Source of the DNA: Haloplanus natans DSM 17983
Lineage (GTDB): Archaea > Halobacteriota > Halobacteria > Halobacteriales > Haloferacaceae
Direction of reading: 5' to 3'
DNA length: 64,000 nt
Assembly (NCBI RefSeq): GCF_000427685.1
Contig: NZ_KE386573.1
Coordinates: 2,526,938-2,590,937 of the forward strand
Both the position numbers and the translations under genes were made by a program. Below are positions 33,119 to 40,709 of the stretch, in pieces. Numbering within the stretch: the first letter of the stretch is position 1; each line of letters opens with the position of its first letter. Under the pieces are notes generated by a model that was given only the letters and a program-made list of their open reading frames with translations, had not been told where the DNA came from and made no database searches.

Positions 33119-33417
33119 GCGAAGACTACGACCCGTTCGAGTATCGGGGAGATACTGGGGTTCCCCGGCAGAGTGGATACGAAGATGAAACCGAGGAGAT
33201 CTGCCGGTACATTCTTGAGGAACGTGGCGACCAGAGGATCGGACAGTACCTCATCAACGCAGTTCGGCACAGTGACGAATGGGAAAGGCTGGAAGAACAG
33301 GGAAGAGAAACCAGCCGTTCGGATAAGGAGAAAACTGAGAGCGTTCTTTGGAATATAGAAGCTCCAGAGCTTCTGAAAGCCATAGAAGAGTTCGAAGGCA
33401 GAGGTGAGAATCGGTAG
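33115..33417 (+). CDS. Hypothetical acidic protein, 100 aa
   Basis: GTG start (GTGA). Helical with conserved-looking CRYILEERGDQRIGQYLI segment. Ends GRGENR. Not recognised. Confidence 0.6.
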   Translation: MSEDYDPFEYRGDTGVPRQSGYEDETEEICRYILEERGDQRIGQYLINAVRHSDEWERLEEQGRETSRSDKEKTESVLWNIEAPELLKAIEEFEGRGENR

Positions 33418-33692
33418 TGGAACTCGACTCTATCGAAGATCTATACGAGAACGCCTTGATGATGGCGAACGGCGAATCCCTGGAGTACAGAGATCTCACC
33501 GTGGAGAAGGTTGACTGGACGCATCCAGAACACACAGAGTACGCAGTATTCAACGAAGACGGTGAGAAGGTGGAGTCTCTCACGATCTCCGCCTACGACT
33601 CCGTCGACGACCTCCAAGGCTACTTGGACGAGATCGCAGACTACGGCCCGGAAAACCTGGAAGACTGGACCAGCAGAGGTGAAGATCTGTGA
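33417..33692 (+). CDS. Hypothetical acidic protein, 91 aa
   Basis: GTG in TAGTG. Alpha/beta acidic sequence, no motif; ends SRGEDL. Coupled on both sides. Confidence 0.6.
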   Translation: MELDSIEDLYENALMMANGESLEYRDLTVEKVDWTHPEHTEYAVFNEDGEKVESLTISAYDSVDDLQGYLDEIADYGPENLEDWTSRGEDL

Positions 33693-34036
33693 GACCTGAT
33701 CTATCGACAGAGGTCTTGGAAACCGCCATCAAAATCGTGAACGAGCTAAAGTTCAGCGAAGACGCCGAGGACAAGTACGGCTGGCTGGCGAACCCAAAAT
33801 GGGAGTTGAAAGGCTTCTCCAAGAGCTACAGCGACGAAGATCCTTACTATAGTCTGAAGCTCAGGTTTGAATCGTTCAGGCTTCAAAGAGGAGATATCGA
33901 GGAGATAGTAGAGTTTCTGGACGAGTTTAAGCAGGTCAAGAACCATGACCACTACTTCTCGCACGATACTCCGTTCATCATCACATTGGAAATCCCGGCA
34001 GAAACAGAAGAAAACGGAGAGGGTGATGCGGAATAG
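33689..34036 (+). CDS. Hypothetical protein, 115 aa
   Basis: GTG start (GTGA). Mixed helix and strand with aromatic residues (YSLKLRFESFRLQRG). The end contains GGGTGATGCGG, the ribosome binding site for the ATA-started methylase-like gene that overlaps its stop. Confidence 0.6.
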   Translation: MRPDLSTEVLETAIKIVNELKFSEDAEDKYGWLANPKWELKGFSKSYSDEDPYYSLKLRFESFRLQRGDIEEIVEFLDEFKQVKNHDHYFSHDTPFIITLEIPAETEENGEGDAE

Positions 34037-34851
34037 CATCAGGCCCCGGGTACAAGGAGGCCGCCGAGCCCGTCGTCGACAAACTGGAAGAGATCCAGTT
34101 CATCGGCGGATACAGCCGTCACCAAGTATTCGAGGATTTCCTCGATCTGTCGCTGTACGCCTTGCAGAGAGACGACGAATCCTACCTCGACGTGATGGAC
34201 AAGTACGGCGAGAAAGAGGCCCAGCTGTACAGTGAGGCCTTCGATGAACTCTTGAACGCCTCCGAATCCGCTAACCACGATGTCCTCGGCGTCGTCTACG
34301 AGGAACTCGGGAATAGCAGTGATCACTTCGGCCAGCACTTCACTCCGCACAACCTGTCCGACATGAATGCGGAGATGGTCATCGACGAAGACCCAGACCC
34401 AGGTAGGGAAGATCCCTACAGTGTATTGGATCCGGCTGCGGGAAGCGGACGCCTCTTGATCTCCGCCGCGAAACAACTACCAGAAGGAACGCAGGGCGAG
34501 TTCTACGCCGTCGACAAAGACTCAACGTGTGCGAAGATGGCCGCTCTCAACTTGACGTTCTTCAACATGGACGGATACGTCGTCCACGGAGACTCCTTGA
34601 CCCAAGACTACCACACGGTCTGGGCCACGGAAGGCAGCGCCTTCGGCGGGTCAGTCCACGAGCTCGACGACGATCAGTGGACCAATCCATACGACCAGGA
34701 AGTCAGCGAAGAACCCGAGGACAACGTCGACGAAAAAGAGATTCAGGAAGACACCGAGGAGAATCAACAGGCGGATACGCCGGACATAGATTTCGACGAG
34801 ATCCGTGAAACCCAGCTTTCCGACTTCACCAGTAGAGGTGATACTCCGTAG
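34033..34851 (+). CDS. Orphan N6-adenine methylase-like protein without motif IV, 272 aa, apparent ATA start
   Basis: YSVLDPAAGSGRLLISAA is motif I and FYAVDKDSTCAKMAALNL motif II of HsdM-type N6-adenine methylases; NHDVLGVVYEEL and FGQHFTPHNL are the usual helices before them. After GDSL no (N/D)PP(F/Y) follows; the chain turns acidic. So SAM binding is likely but catalysis doubtful, or the target loop is unusual. ATA 34033 overlaps the previous TAG as ATAG; canonical TTG 34162 would drop 43 coding-like codons. Confidence 0.65.
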   Translation: MASGPGYKEAAEPVVDKLEEIQFIGGYSRHQVFEDFLDLSLYALQRDDESYLDVMDKYGEKEAQLYSEAFDELLNASESANHDVLGVVYEELGNSSDHFGQHFTPHNLSDMNAEMVIDEDPDPGREDPYSVLDPAAGSGRLLISAAKQLPEGTQGEFYAVDKDSTCAKMAALNLTFFNMDGYVVHGDSLTQDYHTVWATEGSAFGGSVHELDDDQWTNPYDQEVSEEPEDNVDEKEIQEDTEENQQADTPDIDFDEIRETQLSDFTSRGDTP

Positions 34852-35099
34852 TGGCAATTGCAGATCTACTTCAGATCTTCTGGGAGGGTTTCGTCGACGA
34901 TGTGAAGGCCTTGTACAATCTGATGGATGAGACTGCAGAGACAGATTACGAAGTAACAGGCAGTATCCTGCTCTGGGCCTTCAGCTACCTCTTCGGAATC
35001 TTCCTGTTGACCGTGTTGATTCCCGGCTTCGCCTTAGCTGAGCTCGACATAGCATTAAGTAGAGTACAGAATCGAGGAGGTGAGAACTCTCAGTGCTGA
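34851..35099 (+). CDS. Membrane protein, 82 aa
   Basis: GTG in TAGTG. One long hydrophobic segment near residues 40-62 and an amphipathic N-terminus. Ends RGGENSQC. Confidence 0.6.
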   Translation: MAIADLLQIFWEGFVDDVKALYNLMDETAETDYEVTGSILLWAFSYLFGIFLLTVLIPGFALAELDIALSRVQNRGGENSQC

Positions 35100-35575
35100 A
35101 CTGGTTTGTAGAGTCGAAAACACGGTACCTCGTATTGATGTTGGTCGTGAAGACTGCGGACATCGCCAGCACATTTCTCTTAGCAAAACAGTACAGCTGG
35201 GAGATGGAAGCCGGTTACACAATGATAGGCTACTTAGGCCCGGCTCTGGGCCACGTACCATTGGCTTTGGCTACCATCCCGATCGCAGTACTGGTCGGAT
35301 ACTACGCGTATGATCAGGTTCCTGCAGGTGCGGAGTTCGCTGTATTGTACTTCGCTTGGATCTCAGTCGGGAACTTCACACAACTCTGGCTGCCTCTGAT
35401 CGGTACGCTGTGGAACGTTGCAGGCCTCCCTATCTTGGTCAGTGTCATACTTGCTCGAGGTTTTGACCCGATCTGGTTCGACCGGTCTCCGACCAGGGAT
35501 GAACTCTTGGAGAACATTGAAGCCGCCAAGGCGTGGAAGACACGGCTTTTCGGAGGTGATCAAGGTGCAGTGTAA
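35093..35575 (+). CDS. Polytopic membrane protein, 160 aa
   Basis: GTG start overlapping the previous gene by seven bases. Four hydrophobic segments (about residues 12-32, 45-75, 82-105 and 108-130) and a charged tail. Similar in plan to small archaeal DUF5658-type membrane proteins; unproven. Confidence 0.6.
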   Translation: MLNWFVESKTRYLVLMLVVKTADIASTFLLAKQYSWEMEAGYTMIGYLGPALGHVPLALATIPIAVLVGYYAYDQVPAGAEFAVLYFAWISVGNFTQLWLPLIGTLWNVAGLPILVSVILARGFDPIWFDRSPTRDELLENIEAAKAWKTRLFGGDQGAV

Positions 35576-35678
35576 AAGGACGAAGTGCAGGAACTCAGTT
35601 CCCGATCACAGGGAGGAGTACTGTTCGGGTACATGTTTCAAAAAGGACAAGATCAAATCACCATACAGAAGGCGGTGA
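35565..35678 (+). CDS. Basic zinc-knuckle peptide, 37 aa
   Basis: GTG after GGAGGTGATCAAG, an almost perfect complement to the 16S rRNA end. Four cysteines in C-x4-C ... C-x3-C spacing and many Lys/Arg make this a likely small zinc protein that binds nucleic acid, unusual among the acidic neighbours. Confidence 0.55.
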   Translation: MQCKRTKCRNSVPDHREEYCSGTCFKKDKIKSPYRRR

Positions 35679-35685
35679 CCTCGGA

Positions 35686-36009
35686 ATCGGACGGAAACCA
35701 ACACCTCTGGAACTATTTTTCAGGTACGGATGGATGCTTATTGCCGTAGGGGTAGTAGGTGGTGCGCTCTACAGCTCAGTTCAAGGGTCTCATCCACGCT
35801 CGGTGATGCCGGACGACTTCAATTACACGGAGTCGAAGAAGGCCGTAGAACAATTCTACGGAGTATCCTGCAGTAGCGTTTCTAACGATACCTTCGTTGA
35901 TCAGTACGAGTTCGAGTGCTCGCAGACCCAAGGCAACTACAGCTACGTTGCCAGTGCCAGGGTCGAGTACAATGCTACAGGCCTTGACGAGGTGTATCTC
36001 TATGAATGA
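35686..36009 (+). CDS. Membrane-anchored exported protein, 107 aa, apparent ATC start
   Basis: ATC 35686 follows GGTGACCTCGGA and gives a charged N-terminus (IGRKPTPLELFFRYG), then a hydrophobic helix and an exported domain with two cysteines and several N-x-T/S sites. ATG 35734 would start inside the helix, removing its flanking residues. Confidence 0.55.
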   Translation: MGRKPTPLELFFRYGWMLIAVGVVGGALYSSVQGSHPRSVMPDDFNYTESKKAVEQFYGVSCSSVSNDTFVDQYEFECSQTQGNYSYVASARVEYNATGLDEVYLYE

Positions 36010-36178
36010 TTTCGGTCCTGACTGTACCGACTGCGGGACAGATCTCTACATCAACCCTGTTGAGAGGCCTAACGTTGACTGGGTGAAAGTTGTCTGCAGC
36101 AACTGCGGCTATATCGACACTATCTCGATGATCCGCCTCGGACAGAAGAAGAGACGTGCAGAAGGTGGTAGCAGCTGA
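36002..36178 (+). CDS. Zinc-ribbon protein, 58 aa
   Basis: ATG overlapping the previous gene by eight bases. CTDC near residue 8 and CSNC near residue 33 form a zinc ribbon; basic C-terminus. Function unknown. Confidence 0.6.
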   Translation: MNDFGPDCTDCGTDLYINPVERPNVDWVKVVCSNCGYIDTISMIRLGQKKRRAEGGSS

Positions 36179-36369
36179 GTTCGGATCCCGGCTTCCACGT
36201 TACATATTTTGCTCTCTGGAAGCTCACCGGGATCTATGCAATTGTCAGAGGTGAGCCTGGTTTAGGCCTCTTCTCAATCATAATAGGATATTTCGTGTTC
36301 ATAGTGGAGATGTACCGAAAAGAGAATCTGAAGAGGATGAATATACCGGGTGACGATAAAAGCCGGTAG
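36175..36369 (+). CDS. Membrane miniprotein, 64 aa, apparent CTG start
   Basis: CTG overlaps the previous TGA as CTGA and follows GAAGGTGGTAGCAG. There is no canonical start before the hydrophobic segment (about residues 34-49). Final gene of the third operon, 15 bases from the end of the convergent TBP gene. Confidence 0.5.
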   Translation: MSSDPGFHVTYFALWKLTGIYAIVRGEPGLGLFSIIIGYFVFIVEMYRKENLKRMNIPGDDKSR

Positions 36370-36384
36370 AGCCGGTGATGCTTT

Positions 36385-36924
36385 TTACAAGATAGATTCG
36401 AGTTCGGATTTCAAGCCCTCAAAGGCTGATTCTGCCTGTTCAATGGATTTTGCACCGGTTATCACGGTCTTTCCAGAGCCGAAAATCAGTAGTACACAAT
36501 CGTATTCAGTCGGGCGATATACAAGTCCAGGAAATTGCTCGGGTTCATACTCACTTTTCTCCAATCCCAGACCGATTGTGAGAGCGGACAGGTTGATTGG
36601 TTCATCTAGATCTGCGACACAGACATAATTTTGGATAGAGAACCAATCATCTTCAGCAGAAGGGAGGACTCCGTGGTCGTGGAGAGCTGAGAGGAATCTA
36701 TTCCTTGTTTCTACAGCTTGCTGTTTGGAGGATGAACCTGTAATGATGTATTTGCCTGTGCGGTAGAGTGTGATGAGAGGTTCAGTGTTCTCTAATCGAA
36801 CGTATGCCCCCGGGTATTTCTCAGGGTCATAATCAACAATGTCGTCAAGTTCTTGGGCAACAGCTTCCAACTCAAGTTCCACTCTCAGAGAGCCAGAAGA
36901 AACAACGTTGACGACCTCTACCAT
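36385..36924 (-). CDS. tbp: TATA-binding protein, 179 aa (copy 1)
   Basis: Two direct repeats of the TBP saddle are visible: YPGAYVRLENTEPLITLYRT then GKYIITGSSS, and EPEQFPGLVYRPTEYDCVLL then FGSGKTVITGAKS. The length is that of archaeal TBP. It binds TATA boxes and recruits TFB and RNA polymerase. Acidic as in halophiles. It sits beside the restriction island and has a second copy on its far side (46525-47076), which is divergent, so this may be an element-encoded variant rather than the host's housekeeping TBP. Confidence 0.92.
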   Translation of the reverse strand: MVEVVNVVSSGSLRVELELEAVAQELDDIVDYDPEKYPGAYVRLENTEPLITLYRTGKYIITGSSSKQQAVETRNRFLSALHDHGVLPSAEDDWFSIQNYVCVADLDEPINLSALTIGLGLEKSEYEPEQFPGLVYRPTEYDCVLLIFGSGKTVITGAKSIEQAESAFEGLKSELESIL

Positions 36925-37078
36925 CTTAGCTGTCTACCCCGTTCCGGTGTTATCGACTTATACACTGGTGATGTTACTGGAAAACCCTCTGCAATAAATA
37001 TCAGATATTTCATAAGTATAAACTCGTTTTTGACTGTCCAAGCAAACTTCTTTGTAGTCATCATCGGAACAGGAAGGT
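36925..37078. promoter_or_regulatory. Divergent promoter region between TBP copy 1 and the IIG-like gene
   Basis: About 150 AT-rich bases. TTTCATAAGTATAAAC around 37008-37024 and ATAAATATC at 36994 are plausible TATA elements for either side. No coding frame seen. Confidence 0.4.
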
Positions 37079-39091
37079 ATGCACGAGCAGGAACTCGTTC
37101 AGGACACCTACGACGAGCTCACAGACATCTACGGAGAGGATCGAGTTGTACTTGAGCCGTTTATCGAGGGGCAGCTGAGCTTCCGTCCTGACCTCGCCGT
37201 CTTGGATGAAGATCTGGACGAGTTCTTTGTAGTCGTTGAATGCAGCACAGTTATTTCGGAACACAGGGAGCGAGAAGATTTGAAAGAGCTCCGCCGTCTG
37301 ATGAATCACTCCGGGGCACCATACGGCGCACTGGTCTCCGAGTCTTTCGAATACGTCTTCAAACTTATTCCAGGGGAGGACGGGGAACAGGTGGAGCGAG
37401 AACTCGCTGGATTCCCCAGTGATGAGGGCCAGGAACGGCGTATCTTAGAATCTGCGGAAGAAATCCAGATGAAGTTCTGGCGGCTTGCCGATTACTTCAG
37501 AGGGAAGATCGGTAGAGACATTGAGAGCCAACTTTACCACAGTCTTTTCCGAAAGCTGGCTGCTGAACGACACAACTACAATCTGGATATCGACAACCTC
37601 TCCGAGGAAGACCTGACGGAAATAGACGAACTGATTGAGCAAAAATACCCGCCGTTTCAACCTCAACGCCATCAGCACGATGTCGAGCTCCAGAAACAGG
37701 TTTTGAACACATTCTACGGCATCGATTTAGACAAAACTCCGCCGAAACTCGCCGAAGCATTTGTTCTACTCGAAGACCAGTCACAAAGAGGTGCGCCTAA
37801 AACCACTCCTCTATGGCTGAGCAAAGCCTTTCTCGACCTATCAGAGACCGGTGAAGGAGACGTTGTCCTCGATCCAGCCGCAGGGTACGGAAACATTCTC
37901 CGAGAAGCCAGTGCCCGAGGTGCAGACGCACACGGGGTCGAAATCAATATTAATGCCGTGAACAGCGCCATCTTCCTCAACGAACTGTTCGGCACTAACG
38001 TCTCCTACACGGCAGGCGACTACCTGAAACTCTCACAGGTAGATCACAGCTTGCCGACAGAGTTTGACCAGGTCTTCATCGATCCACCATTCAACCTACA
38101 TTACGAGAAGCCGGACGGGACCCCCGCACGCAACGGCGACGAAAAATTCGTTCTGGACTCACTGGAACGGCTCAAACCCGGCGGCCGACTAACAGTCATA
38201 CTCCCAGTCGGGAAACTGTACAAGAGAAGGAGTTCTGACTTCCGAGAGACCCTCCGTACAGAGTACACGATAGAATCTCTGATCGAGATCGACGCCCCGA
38301 TCTATGACCATACTGGGATCTCTACAGTAATACTGCAAATAGCAAACGAACCATCCTCACCAAGCGACGAGATCTCTTACGCCATCGTCAACAGTGACGA
38401 AGATCCGGAACAGAAAATCCCAGCAATCATAGACGACATCCGACTCGGCAAGGCCGATACACTGGAGCTGCGCAGGCTGGAAGGGGGATCCTATCTCCCC
38501 AGTGAAATCATCCAGATGGACAAGACAAGCCGCAAACTACAGCAGCAGTACGACAAGGTGGAAGAGATCCAGGATGTCGCTAAGGAAATCCGTGGCGGCA
38601 CCAAGAAGCCGGATCAGGTATTTGAGGAAGACAGCGATCACCGGCTTCCATACGTTAATATCCGCGATATCCAGCAGGAGACGTACTCCGAGTTTGTCGA
38701 TGTCAGCGACAACATCGTGAGAGCGGACGAGACAGACGTCCTAGTCTCGGCCACTGGAGCAAAGATTCACATCCACCATCCCGAAAGAGAGATAGCTCCA
38801 AGCTCGATGTGGGCTGTCGTCCGCTTCCGTACAGAGGAGGAAGCACTGGTATACGCCCACTTCCTGGATACCGAACTGGCCAGAAACCAGCTGGAATCGA
38901 TGCAAGGCGGGGCGACAGTACAACATATCCCCATTAGACGGTTGCGGGAGCTGCTGGTGCCTGAGTTCTCGGAAGCGGAGATTCAGGATAAAGCAGAGTC
39001 GATCCGGAAGCGACTGGAAAAAATCGCTGACTTGGAACAAGAGCAGGCACAGCTCCAGGATGATCTCGAAGGTCTCTTCGGAGGTGAATAA
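37079..39091 (+). CDS. Type IIG-like restriction-modification protein (nuclease-methylase-specificity), 670 aa
   Basis: Order of domains: N-terminal nuclease-like part with FRPDLAVLD ... FFVVVECST (about 38-60), resembling HsdR_N but with E-x-C where E-x-K is expected; helical linker; N6-adenine methylase with motif I VVLDPAAGYGNIL (about 262) and motif IV VFIDPPFNL (about 335); and a C-terminal specificity region with a coiled coil. One polypeptide could both cut and modify DNA if the altered nuclease site works. Three-base gap to the next gene. Lies in AGGCCT-free DNA. Confidence 0.75.
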   Translation: MHEQELVQDTYDELTDIYGEDRVVLEPFIEGQLSFRPDLAVLDEDLDEFFVVVECSTVISEHREREDLKELRRLMNHSGAPYGALVSESFEYVFKLIPGEDGEQVERELAGFPSDEGQERRILESAEEIQMKFWRLADYFRGKIGRDIESQLYHSLFRKLAAERHNYNLDIDNLSEEDLTEIDELIEQKYPPFQPQRHQHDVELQKQVLNTFYGIDLDKTPPKLAEAFVLLEDQSQRGAPKTTPLWLSKAFLDLSETGEGDVVLDPAAGYGNILREASARGADAHGVEININAVNSAIFLNELFGTNVSYTAGDYLKLSQVDHSLPTEFDQVFIDPPFNLHYEKPDGTPARNGDEKFVLDSLERLKPGGRLTVILPVGKLYKRRSSDFRETLRTEYTIESLIEIDAPIYDHTGISTVILQIANEPSSPSDEISYAIVNSDEDPEQKIPAIIDDIRLGKADTLELRRLEGGSYLPSEIIQMDKTSRKLQQQYDKVEEIQDVAKEIRGGTKKPDQVFEEDSDHRLPYVNIRDIQQETYSEFVDVSDNIVRADETDVLVSATGAKIHIHHPEREIAPSSMWAVVRFRTEEEALVYAHFLDTELARNQLESMQGGATVQHIPIRRLRELLVPEFSEAEIQDKAESIRKRLEKIADLEQEQAQLQDDLEGLFGGE

Positions 39092-39093
39092 AT

Positions 39094-39939
39094 ATGAGCC
39101 AGTCCTCCGCCCCGCCGACCAACGAGGAAATGATCGAAGAGCAGATCGACAAGTGCTTCGATCTGCTGGCAGACATCATCGAACCTCGGATAGACGTCGA
39201 GAGCGATGACGACGTCTACCAGAAGATAGACGAGTACTTCGGCTGGGTAGAACAGTCTACGCGAGCTTCGTTCCAGGACCGGTTTAACACCGCGCAGCTG
39301 TACAACTATCTTCGGTATGTCTTCCTGGGTCTCGCTGATGAACAGGGCTACCGGGAGAAGCTACAGCGAGAAGTCGGCGGAGAGATCCGGAACGAAGACA
39401 ACGTGGTCAACGCATTCCGCTGGTTCAAAACGTACTCAACGGTGCTCCTCGACGAGGAAATTGACATTTCATACACGTTCGCCTTGGAGAACCTGAACGA
39501 GTACCGCGAAGACGAGATCGCCCACCCGAAGGACCTCCCATCACCTGACCAACAGGCCGATCCCGTACTCCTGAGTTCACTCCTCCTCATCTGGAACGCT
39601 CTAGAAGGAGTCATCCGGACCTGGGGACGGATCCTGGACTTAGACGAGGATACATACGAAGACCGCCGGCGTCTTCTCGACGACAACCACGACTTCCATA
39701 TCGGATTCGTCGACCACGTAGAAGGCCGGGTCGGATACGTCACCTCATTCCAAGAAGGAGAAGCAGGCAAAAGCATCAGAATAGAGCCCCAGTACGTCGA
39801 ATACTTCCCCTCAGAGGGAGACGTGGTCATCCTGAAAGCAGAGCAACAGTACAACCACAACGACGAACCCTTCAGCAGTCTCACACCGGTCATCGAGAAC
39901 AACAACCGGGTTCGGAAATTCGTTGAAAGCAACAGATAA
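39094..39939 (+). CDS. Island-associated helical protein, 281 aa
   Basis: Helical N-terminal two thirds (WVEQSTRASFQDRFNTAQLY, LLIWNALEGVIRTWGRILDL) with some likeness to DUF4145-type proteins, and a beta-rich C-terminal third (FVDHVEGRVGYVTSF). Overlaps the CARF gene start. Probably a partner of the IIG-like enzyme or of the regulator; not recognised. Confidence 0.6.
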   Translation: MSQSSAPPTNEEMIEEQIDKCFDLLADIIEPRIDVESDDDVYQKIDEYFGWVEQSTRASFQDRFNTAQLYNYLRYVFLGLADEQGYREKLQREVGGEIRNEDNVVNAFRWFKTYSTVLLDEEIDISYTFALENLNEYREDEIAHPKDLPSPDQQADPVLLSSLLLIWNALEGVIRTWGRILDLDEDTYEDRRRLLDDNHDFHIGFVDHVEGRVGYVTSFQEGEAGKSIRIEPQYVEYFPSEGDVVILKAEQQYNHNDEPFSSLTPVIENNNRVRKFVESNR

Positions 39940-40595
39940 TGAGCCTGCACATAGTCCCTCACGGAGAAACGACAGTCCACATCAAGCGAGGACTACAAGC
40001 CCATGGGTCTGCCGACCACGTCCAGCTACTGACCAGCGAGAAATTCCGGTCAGTCGGGGATGAGCTCGCAGAAGAGCTCAGTGAGTTCGGATACAACGTC
40101 GAAATAGACCTCATAGACGCGTTCGACCTTCGAGATGTAGTCGATGCGGTCGTGAGTGTGGCGAGAAAAAACCCTGACCAGGAGATCTACGTGAACATTA
40201 CAGGCGGTACAAACCTGATGGCTGGAGCAGCCACTGCCTCCGCTTTCTTCATCGGGGCAACTCCCTACTACGTTCTGGAACCCCAGACCGGAGAAGAATC
40301 AATTGACGAACTGGTACAGAAGCTCCCCTCACCTACCCAGCCGTTGAATTTCGAGATAGAGGGGCTGCAACTCGATGTTCTGGAAACACTCGGTAGGTGG
40401 GATGAGGAGGGACGGAAAGGCGTGATACTCCGAGAGATCGGTGAGGAACTGAGCGAGTCATCCCAGAAAATCAGTTACCATGTCAGCCAGCTGGAGGAGA
40501 AGGGCCTAGTCGAAACAGAAATGGAGGGGAGAACGAAACACGTCTACGTAACCGACGTGGGGCGTTTGTACCTGCAGTGGACCTCGCACGAGTAA
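39939..40595 (+). CDS. CARF-domain winged-helix regulator (HFX_2341/DUF6293-like), 218 aa
   Basis: Residues 1-130 form a CARF-type Rossmann domain with the ligand loop VNITGGTNLMAGAA, as in Csa3 and HFX_2341 proteins. Residues 150-215 are a winged helix (ILREIGEELSESSQKISYHV then LVETEMEGRTKHVYVT). CARF domains bind cyclic oligoadenylates or related nucleotides. No CRISPR genes are in the window; the gene is overlapped by island genes instead, so it may couple a nucleotide signal to restriction-gene expression. Confidence 0.8.
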   Translation: MSLHIVPHGETTVHIKRGLQAHGSADHVQLLTSEKFRSVGDELAEELSEFGYNVEIDLIDAFDLRDVVDAVVSVARKNPDQEIYVNITGGTNLMAGAATASAFFIGATPYYVLEPQTGEESIDELVQKLPSPTQPLNFEIEGLQLDVLETLGRWDEEGRKGVILREIGEELSESSQKISYHVSQLEEKGLVETEMEGRTKHVYVTDVGRLYLQWTSHE

Positions 40596-40621
40596 ACCGC
40601 GATTCAGAGGTGTCCGAAAAT

Positions 40622-40705
40622 ATGATCGAACTACACAATCTCGGCGTGAAATCGGCAGCAGAACCGGCAACCAGCAAACTTGAAGTGGCGATCATGAGGT
40701 GCTAA
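40622..40705 (+). CDS. Possible 27-residue peptide before hsdM
   Basis: ATG to TAA frame that ends five bases before hsdM and contains GAGGTGC as its ribosome binding site region. May be a leader peptide or chance; no motif. Confidence 0.25.
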   Translation: MIELHNLGVKSAAEPATSKLEVAIMRC

Positions 40706-40709
40706 AATA

